This document shows, piece by piece, positions 32,462 to 41,505 of a stretch of DNA of 64,000 nucleotides; within the stretch, counting starts at the first letter, position 1, and every line of letters starts with the position of its first letter. The notes below the pieces were generated by a model. That model was not told the DNA's origin. It did not search any database and saw nothing but the letters and a program-made list of their open reading frames with translations. Source of the stretch: Pseudomonadota bacterium (GTDB lineage Bacteria; Pseudomonadota; Alphaproteobacteria; Micavibrionales; UBA2020); contig JAEXMB010000033.1 of NCBI GenBank assembly GCA_023444705.1, positions 7,782-71,781 on the forward strand. Direction: 5' to 3'. Position numbers and translations under genes: made by a program.

Positions 32462-33898
32462 TTATATTCGCCACACGGTCGGCTTGGCAGGCGCCATGCG
32501 GCCCAGTAAAAGCTCGCTCACCGCCCAGGTGCGCGCATCCATGCGGTCAGGGCTGCCCGCCGGCATCTGCGGGTCAAAACTGCACATCTGGTCTTCGAGT
32601 TTTTCAAACAGGCCGGCGTGGTGTACGCGGCCACTGCTGTCAAGGGCTGCCACCGGCTCCGCACGCGCGACTTTGCCGCGGCTGGCACGCACAGCCTTAT
32701 AAGATACGCCCGGGTCAATCGCGCGCAGTGTTTGTTCGACCAGGTCACCACCCTGATTGACCTCGGCCACCACACGGTCGGCCTGATAGGTGTGATAGGC
32801 ATCAATCGCGCGCTGCGCCCACAGGACCGGCGGCATGACACCGCTGAGGTCATCCAGCACATAGGCGTGTCCGTGCGCGTCGCACCCCGCCACGATAATG
32901 CCCGTTTCATCGCTGCCCGCATGCGCCGTCACTGCGGGATCAACCGCGACGACAATACGCGTCAAGGTTGGAACATCGGCGCGCGTCATGCGGTTGCGCG
33001 CGATCGTTTCGCGCGACCATAGCGCACGCGGATGATCGGCCTGAAAGGCCTCGTCCGGATCACAGGGATATTCGCGGCGAAAACGGTGCGCACCACCCAG
33101 CTCGGCGATTTTCGCGCGCCGCCAGAACACCTGCGCTTCGTCAAGACCATAGCGCTGCATCAGCGCCTTTTCATCTTCGCCCAGAATGAACAGCGCCGGT
33201 GGCGTTTTACGGTATTCGTCCTGCCAGAACCACGGCACGAAGATAAAACGATACGGCGAATTACCCTGCCGTGCGCGCTGGCACAAATCATAGAACAGCC
33301 CGGCCGGACCGGCCGAGGTGCTTTCAAGAATAATCTCCGTCCCCGCGACATCGGGCACAGCTTGCAAAACACCGGCCATATGGCGCTCTGCATGCGGCCA
33401 GTAGGCGACTTCGGAGCCGTGAAAAAGCTGTACGGTATCCGAACGCCCCACATCCTGGGAGCGCGCCGTACCAACACGGTAACTCGCGTCCAGACGGTCA
33501 AAGACAAGTGCCCTTGCGTTCAGCTGGCCCGCATGCGGCTTGACCACTGCCGGACAGTGTTCGTGAAAGCGCCGCACAATCTGGTAGACGTTGCGGCTGG
33601 CATCCTCAAGATGCGTCAGGATAAAAGCGCGCATACCGCGTTGATGCGTCAGGCGCCAGTAAAACCGCCCCTGCACATAAGTCGAACAGCCTTGCTGACG
33701 GCCCTTGAGAATGATCGCGCGCACGCGCCCTTCCTGCCGCCGCTGTTCTTCCAGCACGTGATGGATATATGCCTGCGCCGCATTCAGCGTAAACGGCAAT
33801 ACCCAGCCCTGCTTGCTGCGCAATTTGAGACATTTTTGCGCATAATGCGCGAAGTCGTCGCGCAGGCGCTGGCGCAGCGCACGTTCATCCGGCGTCAT
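32462..33898 (-). CDS. terL: Terminase large subunit
   Basis: A 478-residue packaging motor. The ATPase half has the deviant P-loop KGRQQGCSTY (about 65-75), as in several terminase groups that lack the classical Lys, and a GTEIILESTSAGPAG coupling segment. The nuclease half has the RNase H-like acids in VVAVDPAVTAHAGSDETG and VVAEVNQGGDLVEQ. The C-terminal nuclease resembles GTA gp2. The ATG at 33898 is 6 bases after the small terminase stop; a TTG upstream (33937) is less likely. Confidence 0.92.
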   Translation of the reverse strand: MTPDERALRQRLRDDFAHYAQKCLKLRSKQGWVLPFTLNAAQAYIHHVLEEQRRQEGRVRAIILKGRQQGCSTYVQGRFYWRLTHQRGMRAFILTHLEDASRNVYQIVRRFHEHCPAVVKPHAGQLNARALVFDRLDASYRVGTARSQDVGRSDTVQLFHGSEVAYWPHAERHMAGVLQAVPDVAGTEIILESTSAGPAGLFYDLCQRARQGNSPYRFIFVPWFWQDEYRKTPPALFILGEDEKALMQRYGLDEAQVFWRRAKIAELGGAHRFRREYPCDPDEAFQADHPRALWSRETIARNRMTRADVPTLTRIVVAVDPAVTAHAGSDETGIIVAGCDAHGHAYVLDDLSGVMPPVLWAQRAIDAYHTYQADRVVAEVNQGGDLVEQTLRAIDPGVSYKAVRASRGKVARAEPVAALDSSGRVHHAGLFEKLEDQMCSFDPQMPAGSPDRMDARTWAVSELLLGRMAPAKPTVWRI

Positions 33899-33903
33899 GC
33901 GTG

Positions 33904-34146
33904 TCAGGCAAGCTGTTGCAAAGCGTCTTCGTGGCAATAAGCCGAAGCGTCATCCGCCCCTGATACCGGCGGCTTGACCGCATAGATCTTGAGCAATGAC
34001 AGCGCGACGTTCACCTGCGTCGGCGTCATTTCATGTTCGCCCAGCGCATGCGCCTGCAACACGGCAACAAGCGCCGCCGTATCGGGAACGATATGCACAG
34101 GCGGCTGTCTTCGCGCGGGCGAAGCCGTTTTTTTGCGTGATGTCAT
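33904..34146 (-). CDS. Putative small terminase subunit
   Basis: An 80-residue protein directly before the large terminase. The basic, Pro-rich first 20 residues (MTSRKKTASPARRQPPVHIV) are followed by a helical segment LHAL-like with EMTPTQVNVALSLLKIYAV, a pattern typical of small terminases that bind packaging sites. The end is acidic. Size and place support the call; the helix-turn-helix is not clear-cut. Confidence 0.55.
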   Translation of the reverse strand: MTSRKKTASPARRQPPVHIVPDTAALVAVLQAHALGEHEMTPTQVNVALSLLKIYAVKPPVSGADDASAYCHEDALQQLA

Positions 34147-34315
34147 GGGAAAATCTTTTCGGTTGGCAGGTCGGTGTGGCTGAACCTGATAAGCGATGAT
34201 GAACAAAACCTATCAAACATGACCCCGCAGCACCAGCACAAACGCACACACGCCAGCATCACGGCATGTAATCGCTTTACGTGCCAACGCTTTAGACACG
34301 AAACTTTTTCTCCGT
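34147..34315 (-). promoter_or_regulatory. Late-operon leader
   Basis: These 169 bases lie upstream of the small terminase, just inside the host terminator, and should contain the late promoter and any activator sites. I see no confident -35/-10 or symmetric operator. Confidence 0.3.
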
Positions 34316-34353
34316 GCAAAAAGTAACGCCGGATACATCGCAACCGGCGTTAC
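34316..34353 (-). terminator. Rho-independent terminator at the right prophage flank
   Basis: A 10-bp perfect stem (GTAACGCCGG at 34323-34332 with CCGGCGTTAC at 34344-34353) has an 11-base loop and is followed on the minus strand by ACTTTTTGC. It ends the transcript of the secreted-protein gene at 34388-35017 and insulates the prophage. Confidence 0.82.
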
Positions 34354-34387
34354 AATCATGAATTGATGTTGAGTAAGAACGTCTTGC

Positions 34388-35017
34388 TTACTTCTTGCCT
34401 TCCTCGACGGGGACAATCTGGACCTGCTGCGGCTGCTTGGGTGCAGGGGCAACTTGTCCCGGACGGCGCATCTTCGGCTGGTTGGCGCGGCGTTCGCGCG
34501 CTTCTTCCTCGGCTTTTTTGCGGTCTTCGATTGCTTTGCGGCGTGCCTCGGCCTCGGCTTCGCGCTTGGCCTTGAGGTCCTGCATGCGCTCAAGGCGTTT
34601 TACACGGTCCTGGCAAACAGCATAGATGTCGTATGAATTCAGGTATGCCGCACACGGATCGGTGGGCAAACTGCTGGCATCAAGTTGTCCCGGCGCTGTG
34701 GCAGGTGCGTTGCCTTGTACAGGCGCTTGCGCCTGTGGCTGGGTCACCGGCACTGTCGGCGCGACAGGTGCCGACGGCAGGGCCGGAGGAACCGTTGAAG
34801 CTTGCGACGGCGTGTCAGTGCCCTGGAATACCGGCGGCAGCGTTTGCGCCTGCGGCGCAGACGGAGTCGTCACACCCGTGATGGGCGACGGCGTACCGCT
34901 TGTTCCCGCACTGTCGGTGCCGGTCGTGCCGCTAAAAGCCTGCGCCTGCGCAGGTTGCGCAGCGAGTGGCATGGATAGCATCGCAAGGACAGCAAAAATA
35001 CCGAATGAAACGCGCAT
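34388..35017 (-). CDS. Secreted Pro/Gln/Thr-rich protein with charged helix
   Basis: A 209-residue protein. The start at 35017 (GGGGAA upstream) gives a clear signal peptide, MRVSFGIFAVLAMLSMPLAAQPAQAQ. Residues 27-110 are low-complexity Pro/Thr/Gln/Ala. A cysteine pair lies around CAAYLNSYDIYAVCQDR, followed by a charged helix with many Glu/Arg/Lys (about 130-165) and a basic/acidic tail. The pattern Cys, Tyr, Cys, Arg-rich helix also appears in the product at 35168-35605. Unknown function; periplasmic or envelope. Confidence 0.62.
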   Translation of the reverse strand: MRVSFGIFAVLAMLSMPLAAQPAQAQAFSGTTGTDSAGTSGTPSPITGVTTPSAPQAQTLPPVFQGTDTPSQASTVPPALPSAPVAPTVPVTQPQAQAPVQGNAPATAPGQLDASSLPTDPCAAYLNSYDIYAVCQDRVKRLERMQDLKAKREAEAEARRKAIEDRKKAEEEARERRANQPKMRRPGQVAPAPKQPQQVQIVPVEEGKK

Positions 35018-35167
35018 ATTATTCCCCGTAGACATGGTCCAATGTGCCGACGGCCATTGCATGAAACCACCTGATATTATTAATTTTAGGCCTGTTGGCG
35101 GAATTTGAAAAGGGCGCAGGCGGTCAAAACCACCCTAAATATCCCCGTTCTTGTTGTTTTATAATGA

Positions 35168-35605
35168 TTATTTCTTTTTTGACGGCTTGGCGGCGCCGCT
35201 TTTGTCGCGCGGCGAATCCGCGGGCATCGCGTCATCGTCTTCATCATCGCTGACGCGCTTGTAATTACGCGGGGTTTCCTCAACCGGCGCGTTTTTGACG
35301 GCTTTTTTTTCGACCGCGCGCTCGCGCAGGCGTTTTTGGCAATCGGCATAAGGGGTCAGGGAATTGCGCTTGATCTCTGCCGACTCGTCCGGTCCAAGCT
35401 CTTCAAAGCATTTGCTGACCGAGGTCACCACATGCGACCCAGCCACGGGTACCTCGGCCTGCGCGGGTGCGGGGGCTTGCGGCGCTGCAGGCGGTTCGTA
35501 CTGCGCAGGTTGCTGGCGGTAATACTGCTCAAGCGCGGGTTGCTGTGCCACTGCCGCGGTGGCGAAAGCAACGCAGAAGAAAACAGCACCGGTAAGAAAA
35601 CGCAT
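35168..35605 (-). CDS. Secreted Pro-rich protein coupled to an ankyrin gene
   Basis: A 145-residue protein with a signal peptide (MRFLTGAVFFCVAFATAAVA). A Gln/Pro/Ala-rich stretch follows, then a pair of cysteines (SKCFEELG and TPYADCQKRLRER), and a charged Lys/Asp tail ending AAKPSKKK. The ATG at 35605 overlaps the stop of the large ankyrin gene by one base (TAATG), so the two are translated together. It may be a distant paralogue of the 209-residue secreted protein. No family known. Confidence 0.6.
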   Translation of the reverse strand: MRFLTGAVFFCVAFATAAVAQQPALEQYYRQQPAQYEPPAAPQAPAPAQAEVPVAGSHVVTSVSKCFEELGPDESAEIKRNSLTPYADCQKRLRERAVEKKAVKNAPVEETPRNYKRVSDDEDDDAMPADSPRDKSGAAKPSKKK

Positions 35606-37482
35606 TAAGGCCATGACGGCGGATACCCATAGGGATAGATTGGCACCTGACGCGGCGTATGCGTGCGGCCTGTTTTCTTAAGGTGCGCGTTAAACACCTC
35701 CATCAAGCGTTCCAGACGATAGCTATAGGCGATGTCATAGGGCGTGATGCTGTTCTGGTCGCGTGCCAGCGGGTCAAAGCCGTTATCAAGCAGATGACGC
35801 ACTACGCCTTCCGCCCCTGCCGCGCGCGTGATCGCCATATGCAGCGGCGTGCGGCCATTGCTGTCGCGGGCATGCCTGTCACTGCCGTGGAACATCAAAC
35901 GGCGCACTTCCGCCAGCTGGCCGCTTTGCGCCGCCAGATGCAACGGCGTACGGCGGTTGCTATCGCGGGCAGAAACATCGGCCCCTTTGTTGACAAGCGC
36001 CGCCGTTACGTCTGCGCGCGCCATTGCGATTGAAAGGTGCAACGGCGAAAAACCGCTGTCATCCTGCACCTTGACGTTAGCGCCCGCCTTGATGAGTTCA
36101 TGCGCAACGCCCGCGTGTTCGGCGTGCAATGCCGCCAGCAGCGGTGTGCGCTGATATTTGTCGCGCGCCTCAAGCTCCGCCCCCGCCAAAACCAGACGCG
36201 CCAGCAACGAGGCCGACAGGCCATCGCCACCCCAATGCAGCACGTTGCGCTCTATTTTATCCTTGAGCGCAGGATTGGCACCTTGCTCGAGCATGATTTC
36301 GACCAGGTCGTAAAGGCTGTTGCTTGCCGCCATCATCAAAGGCGTCACGCCGTTTTTGTCCGCACGGTTGCCGTCGGCACCCTGCCCGAGCAAAATGCGT
36401 GCCGTGGCGCGCTGGCCTGCATTGACAGCTACCAGCAACGCACTGGCCCCATCCTTGCCGTCGGCGGCATCAAGCGTGGCGCCGTTTTCCAGCAGCAGAT
36501 AGACCAGTCCGGCTTTACCCGCCTTGGCCGCGATGTGCAGCGGCGTCATGCCTTTGTCGTCGTAGTGATTGGTCAGCGCGCCCTGCGTCAGCATTTCCTG
36601 CGCCAGCGCCTCGTGGCCAGCCTCGACCGCCAGATGCAATGGCGTGCGGCCTTCGTGATTGACGGCATTCAGCAGCTCCGCCGTCCAGCCCTGCAACAAG
36701 GTCATGGCACAGGCCGTGTCGCTGCGCTTGACTGCTTCGTGCAGGCAGGTCTGGCCGTCGTGCGTGGCGGCGTGCGGATCAAGACGGTAGTAAAGCAGTT
36801 TTTCAAGTGCGGCCTGATGGCCGCCGCGCACCGCGTAATGCAGTGCCGTCGCCCCCTTGCCGTCGCGCCGGTTGGGATCAGGCGTCGCTTCGACGATGCG
36901 CGCCAGCAGGTCAAGCGCGTTATTGACATTTCCAAGTTGCGCCGCCGCATGCAAGGGCAATACGCCGGCCTTGTTGGCCAGCGTCACGTCCGCGCCGGCA
37001 TCAAGCAGGATGGCAGCCAGACCTGCCGTTTCCGGTTTGGCCAATGCAACGTGCAAGGGTGTATCTGTGTTCTTGGCGGCCGTATTGGGATTGGCACCAC
37101 GTTCCAGCAACAACGTAACCAGCGGCAGCGAGCCCTGTTGAAGCGCGTGATGCAAAGCCGTCTGGCCCAGCTTGTCGGCGCGCTCGACATCCGCACCGCT
37201 TCTGACGATGCGTGTGGCAAGGTCGATATTGCCCGCGATGACCGCATCCATCAAAATGGTGCGCCCGCTGGCAGCGTCAGAGATACGGTCCGCATCACGC
37301 ACAAACCCGCGGTTGCGCGGGGTCAGGCGGTCGTTATCATTGAGGGCAGCCGGCAGCGGCAACATATCCTTGCCGTCCGCTGCGCCAGTGCGCGCGGTCT
37401 TGTTCTTTGCGCTGCGCGTGCGCGGCTTGGCCGCGCGGCGGCTGTGCGTATTAAAGATATGCCGGTTTTTTCTGTGACGCAT
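35605..37482 (-). CDS. Large ankyrin-repeat protein, about 16 repeats
   Basis: A 625-residue protein. The ATG at 37482 is preferred over 37488 because GGAGG lies 7 bases before it. Residues 1-70 are basic. About 16 consecutive ankyrin repeats then run to near residue 600 (for example GRTPLHLAVEAGHEALAQEM, GMTPLHIAAKAGKAGLVYLL, RRTPLHLAAQSGQLAEVRRL). It has a short aromatic/Pro tail (YPYGYPPSWP) and no signal peptide. Ankyrin stacks bind proteins, and such long ones are common among type IV effectors. It is near the end of a minus-strand string of ankyrin genes from 41346. Confidence 0.93.
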   Translation of the reverse strand: MRHRKNRHIFNTHSRRAAKPRTRSAKNKTARTGAADGKDMLPLPAALNDNDRLTPRNRGFVRDADRISDAASGRTILMDAVIAGNIDLATRIVRSGADVERADKLGQTALHHALQQGSLPLVTLLLERGANPNTAAKNTDTPLHVALAKPETAGLAAILLDAGADVTLANKAGVLPLHAAAQLGNVNNALDLLARIVEATPDPNRRDGKGATALHYAVRGGHQAALEKLLYYRLDPHAATHDGQTCLHEAVKRSDTACAMTLLQGWTAELLNAVNHEGRTPLHLAVEAGHEALAQEMLTQGALTNHYDDKGMTPLHIAAKAGKAGLVYLLLENGATLDAADGKDGASALLVAVNAGQRATARILLGQGADGNRADKNGVTPLMMAASNSLYDLVEIMLEQGANPALKDKIERNVLHWGGDGLSASLLARLVLAGAELEARDKYQRTPLLAALHAEHAGVAHELIKAGANVKVQDDSGFSPLHLSIAMARADVTAALVNKGADVSARDSNRRTPLHLAAQSGQLAEVRRLMFHGSDRHARDSNGRTPLHMAITRAAGAEGVVRHLLDNGFDPLARDQNSITPYDIAYSYRLERLMEVFNAHLKKTGRTHTPRQVPIYPYGYPPSWP

Positions 37483-37512
37483 GGCCATGCCTCCATAAAA
37501 AACAATCGCGCG

Positions 37513-38625
37513 TCAGCGCCCGAAACGCGGTGGTGCCTTGGGGCCGACGAATTTCTTTTCCTCAATCAGGGCACGGTGCGCCTTCTCGAAATGGTCGCGC
37601 AGCCGGAAAGATTCTTCGCTCTTCATGAAATCGTAAAGCTCGCGATGGTTCTGCTGGCTGACAAGGTCAGCGGCGGTTTGCCCGCTTTTGTTTTGCGCCA
37701 GCGCATCAGCACCCGCGACCAAAAGCTCGATCGCAATTTCGTCATAACCGCGTCGCGCCGCGGCCATCAATGCTGTTTCGTCATACATGTCAGGCATCGG
37801 CGCATCCACCGTGGCGCCTGCTGCCAGCAAAATTTTCACGCAATCAATCTGCTTTTTGATCACGGCGGTATGCAACGGTGTATGGCCGCTGGCATTGCGT
37901 GCATCAATATCGACACCATGATCGATCATGGCCTGCAAAACAGCGATACGCCCGTCCGCCGCCGCCAGATGGAACGGCGTCTGCCCTTCGTTATTCCTGC
38001 ATGTCGCATCAGCACCCGCCTGCAACAGCGCAACGGCATGATCGGAGGTATTGCGCCCCGCCGCCAGATGCAAGGCCGTCGCGCCGTCCTTGGTACGGCG
38101 CAGTTCAACCAGCGCACCGGCATCAAGCAAGGCCGCAATCATATCCTCGCGCGGGGCCGACAATGCCGCCAGCAAGGGCGTATCGGCACTGATGTCCTTG
38201 TTGACCAGAAGGCCGCCGGTGTTCACACCCATGCCACGGCCTGTGCGTAACAAGACGCCAAGCGCTTCGGGCTTGTTGGCATCCACCGCATACAGCACGG
38301 CGTTAAAATCACCCGTGACGATGCTTGCACCAAGGTCGCGCAGGCAGGCGACGGTTTCACTATCGCCGTCGCTGATCGCATAGGCCAGCGCGGGCAGACC
38401 TGCGGCGTTTGGCATATCGGGTACCGCGCCCAGCGTTTTAACCGCCTCGACGATGCGGGCCTTGCCTGCCTTCTGACGGCACAATTCGTGCAAATAGGTA
38501 TTGCCTTCGGACGTAACAGGCTCGTTGACCTGTTCAGGCAGAGGGCGCGGCACAGTGACCGCCGCCGTCTCGGGGGCGGTATCGGGGGCGGTGGTCTCTG
38601 CCGGTTTGTTGTCTTCTTCTTGCAC
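37513..38625 (-). CDS. Ankyrin-repeat protein, about 9 repeats
   Basis: A 370-residue protein starting at a GTG (38625) with AAGGA upstream. An acidic, Thr-rich N-terminus (1-40) leads into about nine repeats (GATALHLAAGRNTSDHAVAL, GQTPFHLAAADGRIAVLQAM, GHTPLHTAVIKKQIDCVKIL). A charged helix follows (RDHFEKAHRALIEEKKF) and a basic Pro tail, GPKAPPRFGR. It lies 30 bases upstream of the 625-residue gene and is probably co-transcribed. Function unknown. Confidence 0.92.
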   Translation of the reverse strand: MQEEDNKPAETTAPDTAPETAAVTVPRPLPEQVNEPVTSEGNTYLHELCRQKAGKARIVEAVKTLGAVPDMPNAAGLPALAYAISDGDSETVACLRDLGASIVTGDFNAVLYAVDANKPEALGVLLRTGRGMGVNTGGLLVNKDISADTPLLAALSAPREDMIAALLDAGALVELRRTKDGATALHLAAGRNTSDHAVALLQAGADATCRNNEGQTPFHLAAADGRIAVLQAMIDHGVDIDARNASGHTPLHTAVIKKQIDCVKILLAAGATVDAPMPDMYDETALMAAARRGYDEIAIELLVAGADALAQNKSGQTAADLVSQQNHRELYDFMKSEESFRLRDHFEKAHRALIEEKKFVGPKAPPRFGR

Positions 38626-38668
38626 AGTGTGCCGTCCTTGCTTTATCGGTTCATCAGTATGGTTTATT

Positions 38669-39910
38669 TCAGCGCGGCTTTGAAGGGTAAAAACCCCCGC
38701 GCCCGCGTCTGGTGCGCACGGGTGCCGCGCGCATATTTCTTCTGCCGCGGCGCAGTTTGGCAGAATCCGGCCATTTGCGCTGTGCGTCCATAACGATCTT
38801 GCGCGTCATCTGCTGCATCGGCGCCTGGCACACCATATCGGGTGTGCGCATTCTGCTGTCGGCGATCGTCGGGTCAGCACCCGCATCAAGCAAGGCGATC
38901 ACCGTGTCGCGGCGGTTATGGTGCGCTGCCAGCCACAAGGGCGTCTGGCCCAGGTGATTGCGCGCATTGAGGTCATGCGGCGCCAGCGCCAGCACGCGCA
39001 GGAACAGATCATGGCGCATGCCGCGCGCCGCGATATGCAGCAGTGTGGTGCCATCATTGCGTCTGGCCTGTGGCGGCACGCCCGCCGCCAGCAAATAATC
39101 AAACGCCTGCACCCAGCCTTTCTCTGCCGCGAGCATCAGCAAGGTTTCCCCGCCCGCGCTGGCGGTTTGCAACATATCCGCCCCCGCATCATGCAGACGG
39201 CGCAGCAAATCAGCGCTTTCAACCATGCTGGTGCGGTGGCAGATCAGGAATTGCACCGGTGTCTGCCCGTCGCTGCCGCGGGCATTGATGTTGATCCCGT
39301 AGTCGATCAGCACATCAAGAAGATCCGCGCGTTGCGCCGCCAGCACGGCGCGCAAAGTATCAATGCGCAGGCCTTTTCGCGCATATGTCGTGTGGACTGC
39401 CAGCGCCTGCGGACTGCGCAACAGCAGGCGCAGGATTTCCGGCGTGCTGTCCGCCGCCAGATGAAAGGCATTCATCTCGTTACGGTCGATGTCATAGGCC
39501 GCCAGTGCGGGGTTGGCGCCGTAATGGAGCAGCCATGCCACCGCTTTTGCATCGCCCGCTATCACCGCCTGATGCAACATGGTCAAACCGCGCGGACCAT
39601 AAGCGTCGATATCTGCCCCGTGGTCGAGCAACATGACCGCACTGCCGCTTTGCCCCGCACGCAACGCCGCATGCAACGGCGTCAGGTGGCTTGCGCACCG
39701 CGCATCGGCGTCACAACCCGCGCGCAGCAGCGGTTCGATCAGCGCCGTACAGCCGCGCCGCGCTGCCACATGCAAAACGCTTTCACCGTTGTCATAGCGA
39801 TAGCTTGCCACATCGCCACGCTCTGCAGGCGCAAGCGCCTGCCATATGGCCATGATATCATCAGCACTCTGGCTTGTCAGTGCGCGCGCAAACGCCGCCA
39901 TAGTATTCAT
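38669..39910 (-). CDS. Ankyrin-repeat protein, about 10 repeats
   Basis: A 413-residue protein; the ATG overlaps the stop of the preceding 479-residue ankyrin gene (ATGA). Repeats run from about residue 35 to 355 (GESVLHVAARRGCTALIEPL, HLTPLHAALRAGQSGSAVML, GTTLLHIAARGMRHDLFLRV, GQTPLWLAAHHNRRDTVIAL). The last 50 residues are strongly basic (RRGRRNMRAAPVRTRRGRGG), which may bind nucleic acid or membranes or act as a signal. No signal peptide. Confidence 0.92.
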   Translation of the reverse strand: MNTMAAFARALTSQSADDIMAIWQALAPAERGDVASYRYDNGESVLHVAARRGCTALIEPLLRAGCDADARCASHLTPLHAALRAGQSGSAVMLLDHGADIDAYGPRGLTMLHQAVIAGDAKAVAWLLHYGANPALAAYDIDRNEMNAFHLAADSTPEILRLLLRSPQALAVHTTYARKGLRIDTLRAVLAAQRADLLDVLIDYGININARGSDGQTPVQFLICHRTSMVESADLLRRLHDAGADMLQTASAGGETLLMLAAEKGWVQAFDYLLAAGVPPQARRNDGTTLLHIAARGMRHDLFLRVLALAPHDLNARNHLGQTPLWLAAHHNRRDTVIALLDAGADPTIADSRMRTPDMVCQAPMQQMTRKIVMDAQRKWPDSAKLRRGRRNMRAAPVRTRRGRGGFYPSKPR

Positions 39911-41346
39911 GGCTGGCGGCCGCCCGGCCCGTAATGCCCACGAAACAGCGGTTTGACGTCACGGCGCAGCGCTTCGGCAAGTATGGGAACGGTCTGCTCT
40001 TTGGCGCGCATATTGACTTGCGCGTAATACATCGCTGAATGCCCGTTGTTATCGAGCAGGCGCGGATTGGCCCCCGCCTGTAACAGCTCGCGCATCGTGT
40101 CGCCCTGCCCCAATGCTGCCGCAATCATCAGCGGCGTGCGCGCATCATGGTCATGGCGCGCGTTGGGGTCCGCACCGGCGGATAAAAGATTGGTGATTTC
40201 ATGCAGGCTCGACCCTTCGATCGCCAGCATCAACGCGGTGGCGCCGTCGCGGCTGCGTACATTCACACGCGCGCCATAGCGCAAAAAGACCGACAGCGTT
40301 GCTGTCACGCCGCCAAAAGACATCAGGCGGTGCAACGGCGTTGCACCGCTGTGCGGGTCGTGCGCATTGACATCCGCACCCGCTTCGATCAGCAGGCGCG
40401 CGATCTGCGCGCGCACGTCATCGTTCATGCTGCGAATACCCGCCAGATGCGCAAGCGGGGTCGTCTGCAATTGTTTAAGCACCCCCTGGCCCGTTGCCAT
40501 CACCGGACGGCAGGCATCTGCCCCCTTGGCCAGCAGGACCGCAACCAATGCCGCGTCAGCGCGGTTGATCGCCAGCAACAGCGGCGTCATGCCGTCATCG
40601 CGCGCAAGATTGACCAGCGCGCCGTCATCGATCATGGCATCGACCAATGCCGCATCCGCGCGCATGACCGCAAGGTGGAACAGCGTGCGTCCCTCGCGGT
40701 CGCCGGGCAGGCGCGCGTTAAGGTCGGCGATAATTTCGCGCTGGCGCAACAAGCTTTGCGCGGCAACGGTTTTTTTGGCATTGAGAGCGGCCATCATCGG
40801 CGTGACGTGCAGCGCACTTGGCGTGCGCAAATCCACGCCCGCCGCGGCAAAGGCCAGGATGACATCACCCATGTCTTTTTCGCAGGCGCGGTGCAACAGG
40901 TCTTGCGTGGCCTGCATATTGTCGGGGCAACCGCCACATGTGATCAGCGTGGCGGCGGCGGCGGCCTTGCCGAAATGAATCGCGTCTTGCAGCGGTGTGC
41001 GGCCTGCATCGTCAGCGATACCACGGCGCACATCCGCACCGGCGCGCGCCAGCAGGGCGATCATGTCGGCGCGGTCAGCGCGCGCTGCGATATGGATGGC
41101 GCTTTCGCCGCTGGCGTTGGTCGCATTGGGGGACATTCCCGCCGCCAGTTGCGCGCGCACCCCTGCGCTATCACCGTTTTTCACCATGCGAAAGAAGGCA
41201 TCAACATCGCTTTGCGGGGTCAGCGCGGCGGTTTTCAAACGGTTGAACAGACTGCCCAGCACGCCTTCACTTTTTGGTTGCGCGTCGTCACCACCCGAAG
41301 GGGCGGCACTGTTTTTCGGGTCTGGCGGTCGTGGTGTAAATGACAT
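39907..41346 (-). CDS. Ankyrin-repeat protein, about 11 repeats
   Basis: A 479-residue protein. A polar N-terminus (MSFTPRPPDPKN, then GVLGSLFNRLKTAALTP) is followed by roughly eleven repeats (GESAIHIAARADRADMIALL, GRTLFHLAVMRADAALVDAM, GATPLHRLMSFGGVTATLSV). The tail is basic and Gly/Pro-rich, ending YGPGGRQP. It is first of the string 41346 to 35168, in which genes overlap or are 30-43 bases apart. It is a candidate effector by family only. Confidence 0.92.
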   Translation of the reverse strand: MSFTPRPPDPKNSAAPSGGDDAQPKSEGVLGSLFNRLKTAALTPQSDVDAFFRMVKNGDSAGVRAQLAAGMSPNATNASGESAIHIAARADRADMIALLARAGADVRRGIADDAGRTPLQDAIHFGKAAAAATLITCGGCPDNMQATQDLLHRACEKDMGDVILAFAAAGVDLRTPSALHVTPMMAALNAKKTVAAQSLLRQREIIADLNARLPGDREGRTLFHLAVMRADAALVDAMIDDGALVNLARDDGMTPLLLAINRADAALVAVLLAKGADACRPVMATGQGVLKQLQTTPLAHLAGIRSMNDDVRAQIARLLIEAGADVNAHDPHSGATPLHRLMSFGGVTATLSVFLRYGARVNVRSRDGATALMLAIEGSSLHEITNLLSAGADPNARHDHDARTPLMIAAALGQGDTMRELLQAGANPRLLDNNGHSAMYYAQVNMRAKEQTVPILAEALRRDVKPLFRGHYGPGGRQP

Positions 41347-41505
41347 CGCTTGAACACTGAAAAGACGCGCATGACGCGCATGATGCGCGCGGGGCGTGAC
41401 GGCAATAACGTAGAGTGTTCAAGTCATAGCACCCGCGGCTGGGGGTGACAACCGTTTATGACAAGATTATCCGCTGATTTGTAATTATATTATAGTGTTA
41501 TGTTA
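41347..41505 (-). promoter_or_regulatory. Gap upstream of the ankyrin string
   Basis: These 159 bases separate the metallopeptidase/ankyrin pair from the ankyrin string. They contain near-repeats of CGCGCATGA (about 41365-41392) and an AT-rich block at 41460-41505. A promoter is likely here but not resolved. Confidence 0.3.

Larger units (their letters stand above)
11860..34146. mobile_element. Compact siphovirus-type prophage or GTA-like element
   Basis: The span holds a divergent repressor/replication switch on the left and one long minus-strand late operon. In transcription order the late operon has small terminase, large terminase, portal, gp10-like protein, protease, HK97 capsid, decoration, connectors, tail tube, short tape measure, distal tail, NlpC/P60, TipJ-like tip, fibre, endolysin, holin and spanins. 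Head and tail genes are all intact in reading frame. No integrase, excisionase or transposase and no direct-repeat att pair was seen. Terminators at 11791-11827 and 34316-34353 bracket it. A lysogenic phage with an integrase elsewhere, a domesticated particle or a GTA-like agent are all possible. Confidence 0.75.

Noticed and set aside
28840..32702. Long plus-strand frames opposite capsid, protease and portal genes
   Set aside because: Shadows; the minus-strand products match phage families in a consistent order.
11828..34320. Direct-repeat attachment sites at the prophage ends
   Set aside because: No convincing shared core or tRNA 3' end was found by eye; a computed repeat search would be needed.
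36037..38250. A 737-codon plus-strand frame across ankyrin genes
   Set aside because: Antisense shadow of two well-formed ankyrin genes; no domains and no ribosome binding site.
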